This document shows positions 28,120-37,085 of a stretch of DNA of 64,000 bases, piece by piece. Every line of letters starts with the position of its first letter. Positions within the stretch are counted from its first letter, which is position 1. The stretch spans positions 1-64,000 of the forward strand of contig MEOF01000065.1 in NCBI GenBank assembly GCA_001769505.1. Direction: 5' to 3'. Made by a program: the position numbers and the translations under genes. Below the pieces are notes generated by a model. That model did not search any database. It was not told the origin of the DNA and worked only from the letters and a program-made list of their open reading frames with translations. Source of the stretch: Bacteroidetes bacterium GWF2_33_38. Lineage in GTDB: Bacteria; Bacteroidota; Bacteroidia; Bacteroidales; GWF2-33-38.

Positions 28120-28944
28120 ATGGAAAAGACAAAGGTTTTATATATCTCTCAAGAAATTACACCCTATTTACCAGAATCAAAAATGTCGATAATCGGAAGG
28201 CAACTTCCACAAGGAATACAAGAAAAAGGAAAAGAAATACGAACCTTCATGCCTCGATACGGCTGTATAAACGAACGCAGAAATCAACTTCACGAAGTAA
28301 TTCGCTTGTCTGGAATGAACTTGATTATCAACGATACCGATCATCCGCTTATTATAAAAGTTGCATCGATTCAAGCTGCAAGAATGCAGGTATATTTTAT
28401 CGATAACGAAGATTTTTTTCAACGCAAACACATTTTACACGACGCCAAAAAGAAATATTTCGAAGATAATGACGAAAGAGCTATTTTTTTTGCAAGAGGC
28501 GTGTTGGAAACAATAAAGAAATTACGTTGGTCGCCCGATGTTATTCATTGCCATGGCTGGATTACAAGTCTTATTCCCTTATATGTAAAACGAGCATATA
28601 AAGACGATCCGATGTTTTCCGATGCAAAAATTGTTTATTCAGTTTACAACGACGGATTTAGCAATGTATTTGACCCAAATTTTAGCGAAAAATTACGATT
28701 GGAAGGCATTAGAGATAAAGATGTTGATGTAGTTAAAAATATTCCCGACTTTGTTAATTTATCGAAAATGGCAATCAATTTATCCGATGCAGTTATTGTC
28801 GGAAGCGAAGCAATAAATTCTGATATTTCGAGTTACTTAAATACAATTGAAAAACCTGTCTTAGGATTTCAAGCAGAAAACTATATTGATGCATATTCAG
28901 ATTTTTATGACAAAATTCTATCAGAAACGTACGCCGAATTTTAG
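28120..28944 (+). CDS. Short glycogen/starch synthase catalytic (GT5 N-terminal) domain protein
   Basis: KVLYISQEITPYLPES..IGRQLPQGIQEKGKEIRTFMPRYGCINERRNQLHEVIRLSGMN...DVIHCHGWITSLIPLYVK. Confidence 0.88.
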   Translation: MEKTKVLYISQEITPYLPESKMSIIGRQLPQGIQEKGKEIRTFMPRYGCINERRNQLHEVIRLSGMNLIINDTDHPLIIKVASIQAARMQVYFIDNEDFFQRKHILHDAKKKYFEDNDERAIFFARGVLETIKKLRWSPDVIHCHGWITSLIPLYVKRAYKDDPMFSDAKIVYSVYNDGFSNVFDPNFSEKLRLEGIRDKDVDVVKNIPDFVNLSKMAINLSDAVIVGSEAINSDISSYLNTIEKPVLGFQAENYIDAYSDFYDKILSETYAEF

Positions 28945-30199
28945 TTCGATTTACAAACTAGCCTTATTCGCATTCTTCGTTTTTACAATTTTTTCGTGCA
29001 ACAAGGAAGATGAAATTGGTTTAGATTTGATTCCGCAAAAAGAAATGTTAAATCTTGAATTTTGCGATACCCTGTTGTTAAAATCTTATACCGTTTACAA
29101 CGATACATTTTCTACTAAAAACAAAACCTTAAGTTTAGTTGGAAGTTATCATGACCCTATTTTTGGAAAAACAGCCGCAGGATTTTTGACTGAATTTCGC
29201 TTGTCGTCAACCGATGTTGAGTTTGACGAAACAAGTTATGTAAATAGTTTTACATTAAATATGGTTGTTGATGATTATTATGGCGACATTTCAACTCCAA
29301 TGACCATTAATGTTTATAATATTTCGCGTGAAATTAATACAGAAACCGAATTTACAGAATTTGATAAAAACCAGTACGTTACCGAAGATTCTCTAATCAC
29401 ATCGTTTACGTTTACGCCATCGCAAAATGGACAGGATACCTTAATTAAAATTAATTTACCAATTGAATTTGCAAATAGATTTTTGGGGTATAGCGACCAA
29501 GAATTTATCGATAACGCAAAAGGATTGTATGTTACAATCAACGAAAATGAGACAAGCGAATCAATATTATACATTGATCTAGTTTCTTCTAAATCGAATT
29601 TGGATTTAGAATATACTTATTTTGATGGAGAAGACTCGGTTACCACTAATTTTTTGTATTTGATTAATAGTGCTTGCGAAAGGCAAAATATTTTTACCCA
29701 TAATTACGAAGGAACCGAAATATCATCAGAAATAACACTTGGCGAAAATAGCATAAACGAAGTAAATTATATACAAGCAATGCGAGGTGTTAACACCATT
29801 ATTGAGTTTCCTGATTTGAAAAGCATAGTGCAAGACCAAAAAATTGCTATTATGAAAGCCGAACTTGTAATTACTGAAAGCGAAGATTATGTTTCGAGCG
29901 ATTATCAGGCTTGTGAAAAGTTAAACATTATTGTTTTGAACGATAGTTTGGAATACCTAAACGCTCCCGACTACGATATATTAGGGTCAGAACATTTTAA
30001 TAGCGAATACATTAATAATTCGTATGTTTTTAATATGACTGCTTACACTCAAGGTCTTATTACCAGTGATGTGTACGATAATTCTAAACTTATTGTCAGT
30101 GCTTTTGCAAATACAATTAGTGCCAATCGAGTCGTTGTAAATTCGGGAAATTCTGCTACAAATCGAATTAAATTAAAATTGTATTACCTAAAATTATAA
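28886..30199 (+). CDS. DUF4270 family lipoprotein (true start may lie slightly downstream)
   Basis: FAFFVFTIFSCNKEDEIGLDLIPQ lipobox and family start; overlaps the GT5 gene. Confidence 0.85.
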   Translation: MMHIQIFMTKFYQKRTPNFSSIYKLALFAFFVFTIFSCNKEDEIGLDLIPQKEMLNLEFCDTLLLKSYTVYNDTFSTKNKTLSLVGSYHDPIFGKTAAGFLTEFRLSSTDVEFDETSYVNSFTLNMVVDDYYGDISTPMTINVYNISREINTETEFTEFDKNQYVTEDSLITSFTFTPSQNGQDTLIKINLPIEFANRFLGYSDQEFIDNAKGLYVTINENETSESILYIDLVSSKSNLDLEYTYFDGEDSVTTNFLYLINSACERQNIFTHNYEGTEISSEITLGENSINEVNYIQAMRGVNTIIEFPDLKSIVQDQKIAIMKAELVITESEDYVSSDYQACEKLNIIVLNDSLEYLNAPDYDILGSEHFNSEYINNSYVFNMTAYTQGLITSDVYDNSKLIVSAFANTISANRVVVNSGNSATNRIKLKLYYLKL

Positions 30200-30205
30200 T
30201 ATTTT

Positions 30206-32041
30206 ATGTGTGGAATAGTTGCTTATATTGGAAGCAAACCAGCTTACCCAATTTTAATAAATGGATTAAAACGACTCGAATATAGAGGCTATGACTCAGC
30301 CGGAATTGCTTTGCTCGACAAAAATATCAGCACATATAAAAGAAAAGGAAAAGTTTCTGATTTAGAGGCTTTTGTTGAAGATAAAAACACAAATGGCTTT
30401 ATTGGAATTGGTCATACACGCTGGGCTACACACGGAGCTCCAAACGATGTTAACGCACACCCACACGTTTCACAACACGGACATTTTGTGATTATTCACA
30501 ATGGTATAATCGAAAATTATGGAAGACTAAAAAAGCGACTTGAAGACCGTGGTTACAAATTTCAAAGCGAAACCGATACCGAAGTTTTATCAAATCTTAT
30601 CGAATATATTTATCTCAAAGGAAACGTTTCTGCCGAGATAGCTGTTCGACTTGCATTAACAAAGGTTATAGGAGCGTACGGATTGGTTATTATGTGTAAA
30701 GACGAACCCGATAAACTCATTGCAGCTCGAAAAGGAAGCCCATTGGTAATTGGAATTGGAAAGGAAGAATATTATTTAGCTTCTGATGCAACACCGATTG
30801 TTGAATACACAAAAAGCGTAATTTATTTGAACGAAAATGATATTGCGATAATCAAAAAAGATGAATTAAGTTTAAAATCGCTTACAAACGAAAAGTTGAC
30901 GCCCGAAATTCATACATTGGACTTAGATGTTGATGAAATTGAAAAAGGTGGCTACGAGCATTACATGCTCAAGGAAATATTTGAACAACCTCGCTCAATT
31001 TTAGATACTTTTCGTGGACGCGTAGTGCCCGATATGTCGGCTATTCATTTAGGCGGACTTTTAGAGGTACTTCCTCGCTTGAAAGAAGCCAAAAGAATTA
31101 TTATAATTGGTTGCGGAACATCATGGCACGCTGGGCTTGTTGGCGAATATTTACTTGAAGATTTGGCCAGAATTCCAGTTGAGGTCGAGTATGCGTCTGA
31201 ATTCAGATATCGAAATCCAATCATAAACAAAGACGATGTTATTATTGCGATAAGTCAAAGCGGAGAAACCGCCGATACATTAGCTGCAATTCAACTTGCC
31301 AAAGAAAATGGAGCAATGGTTCTCGGAATTTGTAATGTTGTTGGCTCTAGTATTCCTCGTTTAACCGATGGTGGCGTTTATACTCATGCAGGTCCTGAAA
31401 TAGGAGTTGCTTCGACCAAAGCATTTACCGCTCAAGTTACAGTTTTAACTATGATGGCGATTTTGCTAGGCAGAGAACGAAACATTATTTCGGACGAAAA
31501 TTATAAAAAACTGATTCTAGAACTTGTTTCGATTCCTGAGAAAATCGAAAAAATATTAACGTATAGTGCGGTTTTTGAAAAAATAGCAGCTCTTTACAAA
31601 AATGCCAATAATTTTCTTTATTTAGGTCGTGGATATTTTTTTCCTGTGGCTTTAGAAGGAGCATTGAAGCTTAAAGAAATTTCATACATTCATGCCGAAG
31701 GTTATCCTGCAGCCGAAATGAAACATGGTCCAATTGCATTGATTGACGAAAAAATGCCAATCGTTGTTATTGCAGCAAAGGACAAATCGTACGAAAAAGT
31801 TGTAAGCAATATTCAAGAAGTTAAAGCAAGAAAAGGAATCGTAATTGCCATTGTAACCGAAGGCGATACCATAATTAAAGAAATGGCAGACCATGTGTTG
31901 GAAATTCCTTATACTCACGAAGCTTTAGGTCCATTGCTTGCAGTAATTCCGTTGCAATTATTGTCGTATTATATTGCAGTAATGAGAGGTTGTAATGTTG
32001 ATCAACCAAGAAATTTGGCTAAATCGGTCACGGTAGAGTAA
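30206..32041 (+). CDS. glmS: Glutamine--fructose-6-phosphate transaminase (isomerizing)
   Basis: MCGIVAYIGSKPAYPILINGLKRLEYRGYDSAGIAL ... AEMKHGPIALID ... QPRNLAKSVTVE. Confidence 0.98.
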   Translation: MCGIVAYIGSKPAYPILINGLKRLEYRGYDSAGIALLDKNISTYKRKGKVSDLEAFVEDKNTNGFIGIGHTRWATHGAPNDVNAHPHVSQHGHFVIIHNGIIENYGRLKKRLEDRGYKFQSETDTEVLSNLIEYIYLKGNVSAEIAVRLALTKVIGAYGLVIMCKDEPDKLIAARKGSPLVIGIGKEEYYLASDATPIVEYTKSVIYLNENDIAIIKKDELSLKSLTNEKLTPEIHTLDLDVDEIEKGGYEHYMLKEIFEQPRSILDTFRGRVVPDMSAIHLGGLLEVLPRLKEAKRIIIIGCGTSWHAGLVGEYLLEDLARIPVEVEYASEFRYRNPIINKDDVIIAISQSGETADTLAAIQLAKENGAMVLGICNVVGSSIPRLTDGGVYTHAGPEIGVASTKAFTAQVTVLTMMAILLGRERNIISDENYKKLILELVSIPEKIEKILTYSAVFEKIAALYKNANNFLYLGRGYFFPVALEGALKLKEISYIHAEGYPAAEMKHGPIALIDEKMPIVVIAAKDKSYEKVVSNIQEVKARKGIVIAIVTEGDTIIKEMADHVLEIPYTHEALGPLLAVIPLQLLSYYIAVMRGCNVDQPRNLAKSVTVE

Positions 32042-32105
32042 ATAGTTTGATTAATTAATCGGTTTTTGAATACTAAAATGAGTATATAAAATCGAAACTA
32101 ATTTG

Positions 32106-32250
32106 CTATAATAATCTTTTTAATGCTGTCCCTTTATCTGTCTGAACCCTTAAAAAGTAAATGCCCGATTCCATTTTCGAAACATCAATAAGCCACATTT
32201 TATAATCTTGAAGATGTTGTAAATTTTGATTAAATTTGTATAGAATGCTT
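32106..32250 (-). pseudogene. Remnant of a T9SS type A sorting domain
   Basis: Minus-strand translation LYKFNQNLQHLQDYKMWLIDVSKMESGIYFLRVQTDKGTALKRLL* with no N-terminal gene body. Confidence 0.65.
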
Positions 32251-32441
32251 GTTTGTGATAACAGCAACAAGGGCGAAAAAGTTCCTTTATTGGTTGAAAT
32301 GAATAATGGGGAGAATTGGATGGAAGCTCATTAGAAAAGTCTGAACCATTGATTTGATTAATAAATAAATTTTGTTGAAAATTAAATTAAATAAATTGAT
32401 TGATCTTAAAAAAATCTTTGAGTTTTAATATCAAATAATTG

Positions 32442-32449
32442 TACCTTTG
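32442..32449 (+). promoter_or_regulatory. -7 box upstream of the DinD-like gene
   Basis: TACCTTTG, with TTG at 32418-32420 about 21 bp upstream. Confidence 0.5.
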
Positions 32450-32474
32450 TAAATAGATAATAATAATTCAAAAA

Positions 32475-33296
32475 ATGAGTGAAATAATAAAATCAGAAGG
32501 AGAAAAGTTAACTTTTGAAGATTTCAAAAATGAGAATGGGATAACTTATTGGTGGGCTTCAGATTTAATGCAAATGCTTGGATACCCAAACATGAAGTCA
32601 TTTCAAAAAGTTATAGATAGAGCAACAAAAGCTTTTGTTTCTTTAAATATTTCTCATTATGAAAATATTGTAATAACAAATAGAATTATTGATGGTCAAA
32701 GCGTTCAAGACTTTAAACTAACTAGATTTGCTTGTTATATAACTGTAATGAATGGCGACCCTAAAAAATCAGAAGTTGCTGAAGCTCAAGCATATTTTGC
32801 ACAACAAACAAGAAAATTTGAATTATATATAGAAAACAATAACGAAATAGATAGGCTTTTAATACGTGAAGAACTAACCGAAGGAAATAAATCATTATTT
32901 TCGACTATAAAAAAAGCAGGTATTACTGATTATGCAAAGTTTACAAATGCTGGTTATTTAGGGATGTATAATATGGAAAATTGGAAATTAGCACAAAAAC
33001 GAAATGTTAATAAAGAGAAGCTAATGGACAGTATGGGAAGAACTGAACTTGCTGCAAATTTATTTAGAATAACTCAAACCGAAGAAAGAATAAAAAATAA
33101 GGGAGTAACAGGTCAGAATGCTTTAGAACAAACTCATTTCCAAGTTGGTCGTGAAGTAAGAAATATTATAGTGGAAAATTCTGGAAAAACACCTGAAAAT
33201 TTACCACAAGAAAAAGAACTTCCAAATGTAAAAAAAGAATTAAAAGAAGGCTATAAAAAAATGCTAAAGGAAGATAACAAAAAAAAGAAGAAATAG
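32475..33296 (+). CDS. DNA-damage-inducible protein D (BRO-N domain) family
   Basis: WWASDLMQMLGYPNMKSFQKVIDRA...LTRFACYITVMNGDPKKSEVAEAQAYFAQQTRKFE...GRTELAANLFRITQTEERI. Confidence 0.9.
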   Translation: MSEIIKSEGEKLTFEDFKNENGITYWWASDLMQMLGYPNMKSFQKVIDRATKAFVSLNISHYENIVITNRIIDGQSVQDFKLTRFACYITVMNGDPKKSEVAEAQAYFAQQTRKFELYIENNNEIDRLLIREELTEGNKSLFSTIKKAGITDYAKFTNAGYLGMYNMENWKLAQKRNVNKEKLMDSMGRTELAANLFRITQTEERIKNKGVTGQNALEQTHFQVGREVRNIIVENSGKTPENLPQEKELPNVKKELKEGYKKMLKEDNKKKKK

Positions 33297-33363
33297 TTTT
33301 TTTCAGTTGTTGTTTCCTCAACAAAATTCAAATCACCGAATAATTGTTTCACAACCACCCCGT

Positions 33364-33396
33364 CAGTCTTGCGACTGCCACCCCTCCATTGAGGGG
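33364..33396. repeat. Double-hairpin repeat (CAGTC-ttgc-GACTG then CCCCTC-catt-GAGGGG)
   Basis: CCCCGTCAGTCTTGCGACTGCCACCCCTCCATTGAGGGGAATTTT, two perfect adjacent stems. Confidence 0.75.
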
Positions 33397-33445
33397 AATT
33401 TTGATTTGCATTTCAAATTTGAACTTCAATGAAGTTTTTCCGCCG

Positions 33446-33467
33446 TTGTTGGAATCCTGTCCAACAA
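33446..33467. repeat. Hairpin TTGTTGGA-atcctg-TCCAACAA
   Basis: 8-bp perfect arms; same family as 8041. Confidence 0.8.
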
Positions 33468-33497
33468 TTATAATTTTTCACCATATTTATAACGTAA

Positions 33498-33517
33498 CTC
33501 GTACATTCTTGTCCGAG
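33498..33517 (-). repeat. 20-bp dispersed repeat, copy A
   Basis: Reverse complement CTCGGACAAGAATGTACGAG, 19/20 identical to 54523-54542. Confidence 0.85.
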
Positions 33518-33537
33518 AAAAGAAACACAAAACAATC

Positions 33538-34323
33538 TTAACCCATTTTAAATCTCACAAATCCCTCAAACACAAAACTTACAGAGCCTTGCAACCAAAC
33601 GTTTGTAAATGTTGAATTGGTTTTGGTAAAACTTGTTTTTAAGATTCCTCCTTTGGTTTCGATTTCAAAATCTTCACAAGAGTTTAAACACGAATATGCA
33701 ATTGAAGCGGCAGTAACACCTGTTCCACAAGATAAGGTTTCGTTTTCAACTCCGCGTTCGTAGGTCCTTACATAAATTTTACGTTCACTTAGTTTTTGAA
33801 CAAAATTCACGTTTATTCCATTTGGAGAAAATTGTTTACTGTACCGAATTTGTTTTCCGAGTTCAAAAACATTCAAGTCATTTGCGTTTTCAACAAATTT
33901 AACAATGTGTGGAGAACCTGTATTTAGAATAAAATCACCATTTTGTTCTTTTATTTCAAATACGTCGTTCATTTTTAGCTTTACCGTTTTCGCATCAATT
34001 ATTTCAGCAATATGAATTCCGTCAATAGCCTCAAAAGTTGTTGTGTCGCCAATTATTTGAAGCGATTTTGCAAAAGCAACAATACAACGCCCACCATTTC
34101 CACACATCGTACTTTCACGTCCGTCGGAATTAAAATATTTCATTCCAAAATCGTACGAATCAGAAGAATTTAATAGCATTAACCCGTCGGCACCAACTCC
34201 AAAATGTCGATGACATAAAAACTCAATGCTTTGTTGGTTTAAACCATTATATGTATTTTTTCTATTATCTAAAATAATAAAATCGTTTCCGGCACCATGA
34301 TATTTATAAAATTTTATAAGCAT
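33538..34323 (-). CDS. dapF: Diaminopimelate epimerase
   Basis: KYHGAGNDFIILDN, STMCGNGGRCIVAFA, ETLSCGTGVTAAS. Confidence 0.97.
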   Translation of the reverse strand: MLIKFYKYHGAGNDFIILDNRKNTYNGLNQQSIEFLCHRHFGVGADGLMLLNSSDSYDFGMKYFNSDGRESTMCGNGGRCIVAFAKSLQIIGDTTTFEAIDGIHIAEIIDAKTVKLKMNDVFEIKEQNGDFILNTGSPHIVKFVENANDLNVFELGKQIRYSKQFSPNGINVNFVQKLSERKIYVRTYERGVENETLSCGTGVTAASIAYSCLNSCEDFEIETKGGILKTSFTKTNSTFTNVWLQGSVSFVFEGFVRFKMG

Positions 34324-34449
34324 GTTAAATACTGTTAAATATTTGAAAATGACAGAAGACGCATTGTAATTTTGCGTTATAATTACGGTAAAAATAATAA
34401 ATATTTAAACGATAAAAATAATTTTGTTAAATTGTAAAAAAATAAAGCT

Positions 34450-35874
34450 ATGAAAACAAAACAAATCCTTTTAGCCTCGTTTATTGCGATATTAAGTGGA
34501 ATTGTATCAGTCGCCCTTTATTCAAATATTATTCAATCACGCTTGGTTGGAAATTTAAATTCCTTGGACGAACCGCAAATTAAACTTGCAAGTTTACTCT
34601 CTGCGACTTCATCTGAAAGTATGAATTTTATTGTAGCTGCTAACCAAACCGTTCATTCGGTTGTTCATGTCAAAACTCAGCAATATCAGCAGCAAGCTAC
34701 TGTTTATGATTTCTTTTTCGGACAAAGTTATAATAGAATGCAACCTATTGTGGGTTCGGGCTCGGGTGTTATTATTTCCGATGATGGCTACATTGTTACC
34801 AATAATCATGTAATAAGCAATGCAAATAATATCGAAGTTGTTTTAAACGACAAACGTACTTATACAGCAAAGTTAGTTGGAGCCGACCCATATACTGACA
34901 TTGCCTTATTGAAAATTGAAGAGTCGGGATTAACTCGCATCGAATATGGAAACTCTGACGATTTACTTGTTGGCGAGTGGGTGCTGGCGGTTGGCAATCC
35001 GTTTAATTTGACTTCAACCGTAACGGTCGGAATTGTTAGTGCCAAAGCAAGAAACATAAATGTTTCAGCAAATCAATTTGCCATCGAATCGTTTATTCAA
35101 ACCGATGCCGCAGTTAACCCAGGAAATAGTGGGGGAGCTTTGGTAAACACGAAAGGCGAGCTGGTGGGAATTAATACGGCTATTGCTTCAAATACTGGAG
35201 CATATACCGGATATTCTTTTGCTGTACCTGTTAACATTGTAAAAAAAATAGTATCCGACTTAGTTGAGTTTGGCGAAGTTCAACGAGCATATTTAGGCGT
35301 TTCGATTGCGAACATTGATGCTTCGTTGGCAGCAGAGCTTAAATTGGATAAAATAGAAGGCGTTTATGTTGCCGGAGTTACAAACGATGGAGCTGCCGCT
35401 GATGCTGGATTTGAAAAAGGAGATATTATAGTTAAAATTGAAAACATGAATATCAACGCTGTATCAGAGTTACACGAACAAATAAGCAAATATCGTCCAG
35501 GCGATAAAATAATTATTCTTGTAAAAAGAAATGGAAAATTGAAACCATTTGATATAACCTTGCGTAATAAGCTCGGAAATACGGAATTAGTTAAGAATGA
35601 GACAAATTCAGTTTTGGGAGGAACTTTTGAAGATTTGAGTTCTGAAGAAAAGAGTATGCTTAGAATATCAAATGGTGTAAAAATTAGAAGTTTAGGCGAC
35701 GGAAAATTGAAAACATCAGGAATTAAAGAAGGATTTATTGTAACAAGCGTTAATCGAAAACAGATTAACTCTGTTGAGGAAATTTATGATATACTAAGTA
35801 ACATTGAAGGAGCGGTACTCGTTGAAGGAATTTATCCAAACGGAATGGTTGCGTATTACGCTTTTGGAATGTAA
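34450..35874 (+). CDS. Deg/HtrA family periplasmic serine protease with PDZ domain
   Basis: GSGSGVIISDDGYIVTNNHVI, DIALLKI, QTDAAVNPGNSGGALVNTKGELVGINTAI, PDZ GVYVAGVTNDGAAADAGFEKGDIIV. Confidence 0.95.
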   Translation: MKTKQILLASFIAILSGIVSVALYSNIIQSRLVGNLNSLDEPQIKLASLLSATSSESMNFIVAANQTVHSVVHVKTQQYQQQATVYDFFFGQSYNRMQPIVGSGSGVIISDDGYIVTNNHVISNANNIEVVLNDKRTYTAKLVGADPYTDIALLKIEESGLTRIEYGNSDDLLVGEWVLAVGNPFNLTSTVTVGIVSAKARNINVSANQFAIESFIQTDAAVNPGNSGGALVNTKGELVGINTAIASNTGAYTGYSFAVPVNIVKKIVSDLVEFGEVQRAYLGVSIANIDASLAAELKLDKIEGVYVAGVTNDGAAADAGFEKGDIIVKIENMNINAVSELHEQISKYRPGDKIIILVKRNGKLKPFDITLRNKLGNTELVKNETNSVLGGTFEDLSSEEKSMLRISNGVKIRSLGDGKLKTSGIKEGFIVTSVNRKQINSVEEIYDILSNIEGAVLVEGIYPNGMVAYYAFGM

Positions 35875-35919
35875 ACAAAGATTTAGCTTATTTATATTGA
35901 CTTTAAATTATAAATAGTC

Positions 35920-35927
35920 TAATTTTG
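35920..35927 (+). promoter_or_regulatory. -7 box upstream of rpoD
   Basis: TAATTTTG with TTGAC at 35897, 20-bp spacing. Confidence 0.6.
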
Positions 35928-35946
35928 CATAAATTTAAAAATATAT

Positions 35947-36807
35947 ATGAGGCAATTAAAAATTACCAAGTCGATTACAAATCGAGAGAGTGCTTCTCTT
36001 GATAAGTACTTACAAGAAATTGGTAAAGAAGAATTAATTACGGTTGAAGAAGAAGTAGATTTGGCACAGCGAATTCGAAAAGGCGATAGACTTGCTTTAG
36101 AGAAATTAACGCGGGCAAATTTGCGTTTCGTGGTGTCGGTAGCTAAACAGTACCAAAATCAAGGATTAAGTCTACCAGACTTAATCAATGAAGGTAATCT
36201 TGGATTAATAAAAGCAGCTGAAAAATTTGATGAAACACGTGGATTTAAATTTATTTCGTATGCGGTATGGTGGATTCGACAATCAATTTTACAAGCCTTA
36301 GCTGAACAATCAAGAATAGTTCGATTACCGCTGAATCAAGTTGGTTCACTAAATAAAATTAATAAAGCATTTTCGAAATTTGAACAAGAAAACGAAAGAA
36401 CTCCTTCGCCAGAAGAGTTAGCTGATTTGTTAGAATTACCAAAAGAAAAAGTTGTTGATACACTCAGAGTTTCTGGACGACACGTATCGGTTGATGCTCC
36501 TTTTGTTGAAGGAGAAGACAACAGCTTGCTTGATGTTATCGAAAATCCTGATTCACCAATTGCTGACGGAAAACTTATGAGCGAATCTCTAAGTCGCGAA
36601 ATAGATAGAGCATTAGCAACCTTAACGTCAAGAGAAAGAGATATTATAAAGTTATTCTTTGGCATTGGACTTCAAGAAATGACCCTCGAAGAAATTGGCG
36701 ATAAATTTGGATTGACTCGAGAACGTGTGCGACAAATAAAAGAAAAAGCAATAAGAAGATTGAGGCATACTTCAAGAAGTAAACTCTTAAAATCGTATTT
36801 AGGATAG
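35947..36807 (+). CDS. rpoD: Primary sigma factor RpoD/SigA
   Basis: [30 protein letters not shown]...[30 protein letters not shown]...[28 protein letters not shown]. Confidence 0.97.
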   Translation: MRQLKITKSITNRESASLDKYLQEIGKEELITVEEEVDLAQRIRKGDRLALEKLTRANLRFVVSVAKQYQNQGLSLPDLINEGNLGLIKAAEKFDETRGFKFISYAVWWIRQSILQALAEQSRIVRLPLNQVGSLNKINKAFSKFEQENERTPSPEELADLLELPKEKVVDTLRVSGRHVSVDAPFVEGEDNSLLDVIENPDSPIADGKLMSESLSREIDRALATLTSRERDIIKLFFGIGLQEMTLEEIGDKFGLTRERVRQIKEKAIRRLRHTSRSKLLKSYLG

Positions 36808-36809
36808 AA

Positions 36810-36838
36810 AAAAAAGCCCTCTATGGAGGGCTTTTTTT
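36810..36838 (+). terminator. Rho-independent terminator after rpoD
   Basis: AAAAAAGCCCTCTATGGAGGGCTTTTTTTT. Confidence 0.9.
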
Positions 36839-37001
36839 TGCTCAAAATTTAAAAACAATCTCAGAACAATCGTTAAAACTAATTTTTATTTCTGTATCAA
36901 AATTTATTCTTTGGCATAAAACGCTGAAATCTATTTACAAAAATTGTCCGTTTTCTTGCAATTTAGAATTATTATTTATTTTTTTATTTCATAAATAGAC
37001 T

Positions 37002-37009
37002 TACATTTG
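37002..37009 (+). promoter_or_regulatory. Putative -7 box of the TonB-receptor operon
   Basis: TACATTTG matches TAnnTTTG and abuts the dyad at 37009. Confidence 0.45.
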
Positions 37010-37076
37010 TGCTACGATATTAAATATAGTAGCACGAATTACTGTGTGTGGTGTTACTATATTTTAAATTTAACAC
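37009..37076 (+). promoter_or_regulatory. Two related operator-like dyads before the TonB receptor
   Basis: GTGCTACgATATT-A-AATATaGTAGCAC (37009-37035) and GTGTTACTATATT...TAACAC (37051-37076); left halves match 11/13, offset 42 bp. Confidence 0.6.
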
Positions 37077-37085
37077 GATACGAAA

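Noticed and set aside
28059-28406. 115-aa ORF overlapping the GT5 gene start
   Set aside because: Alternative frame of a well-supported GT5-domain gene; sequence is non-protein-like.
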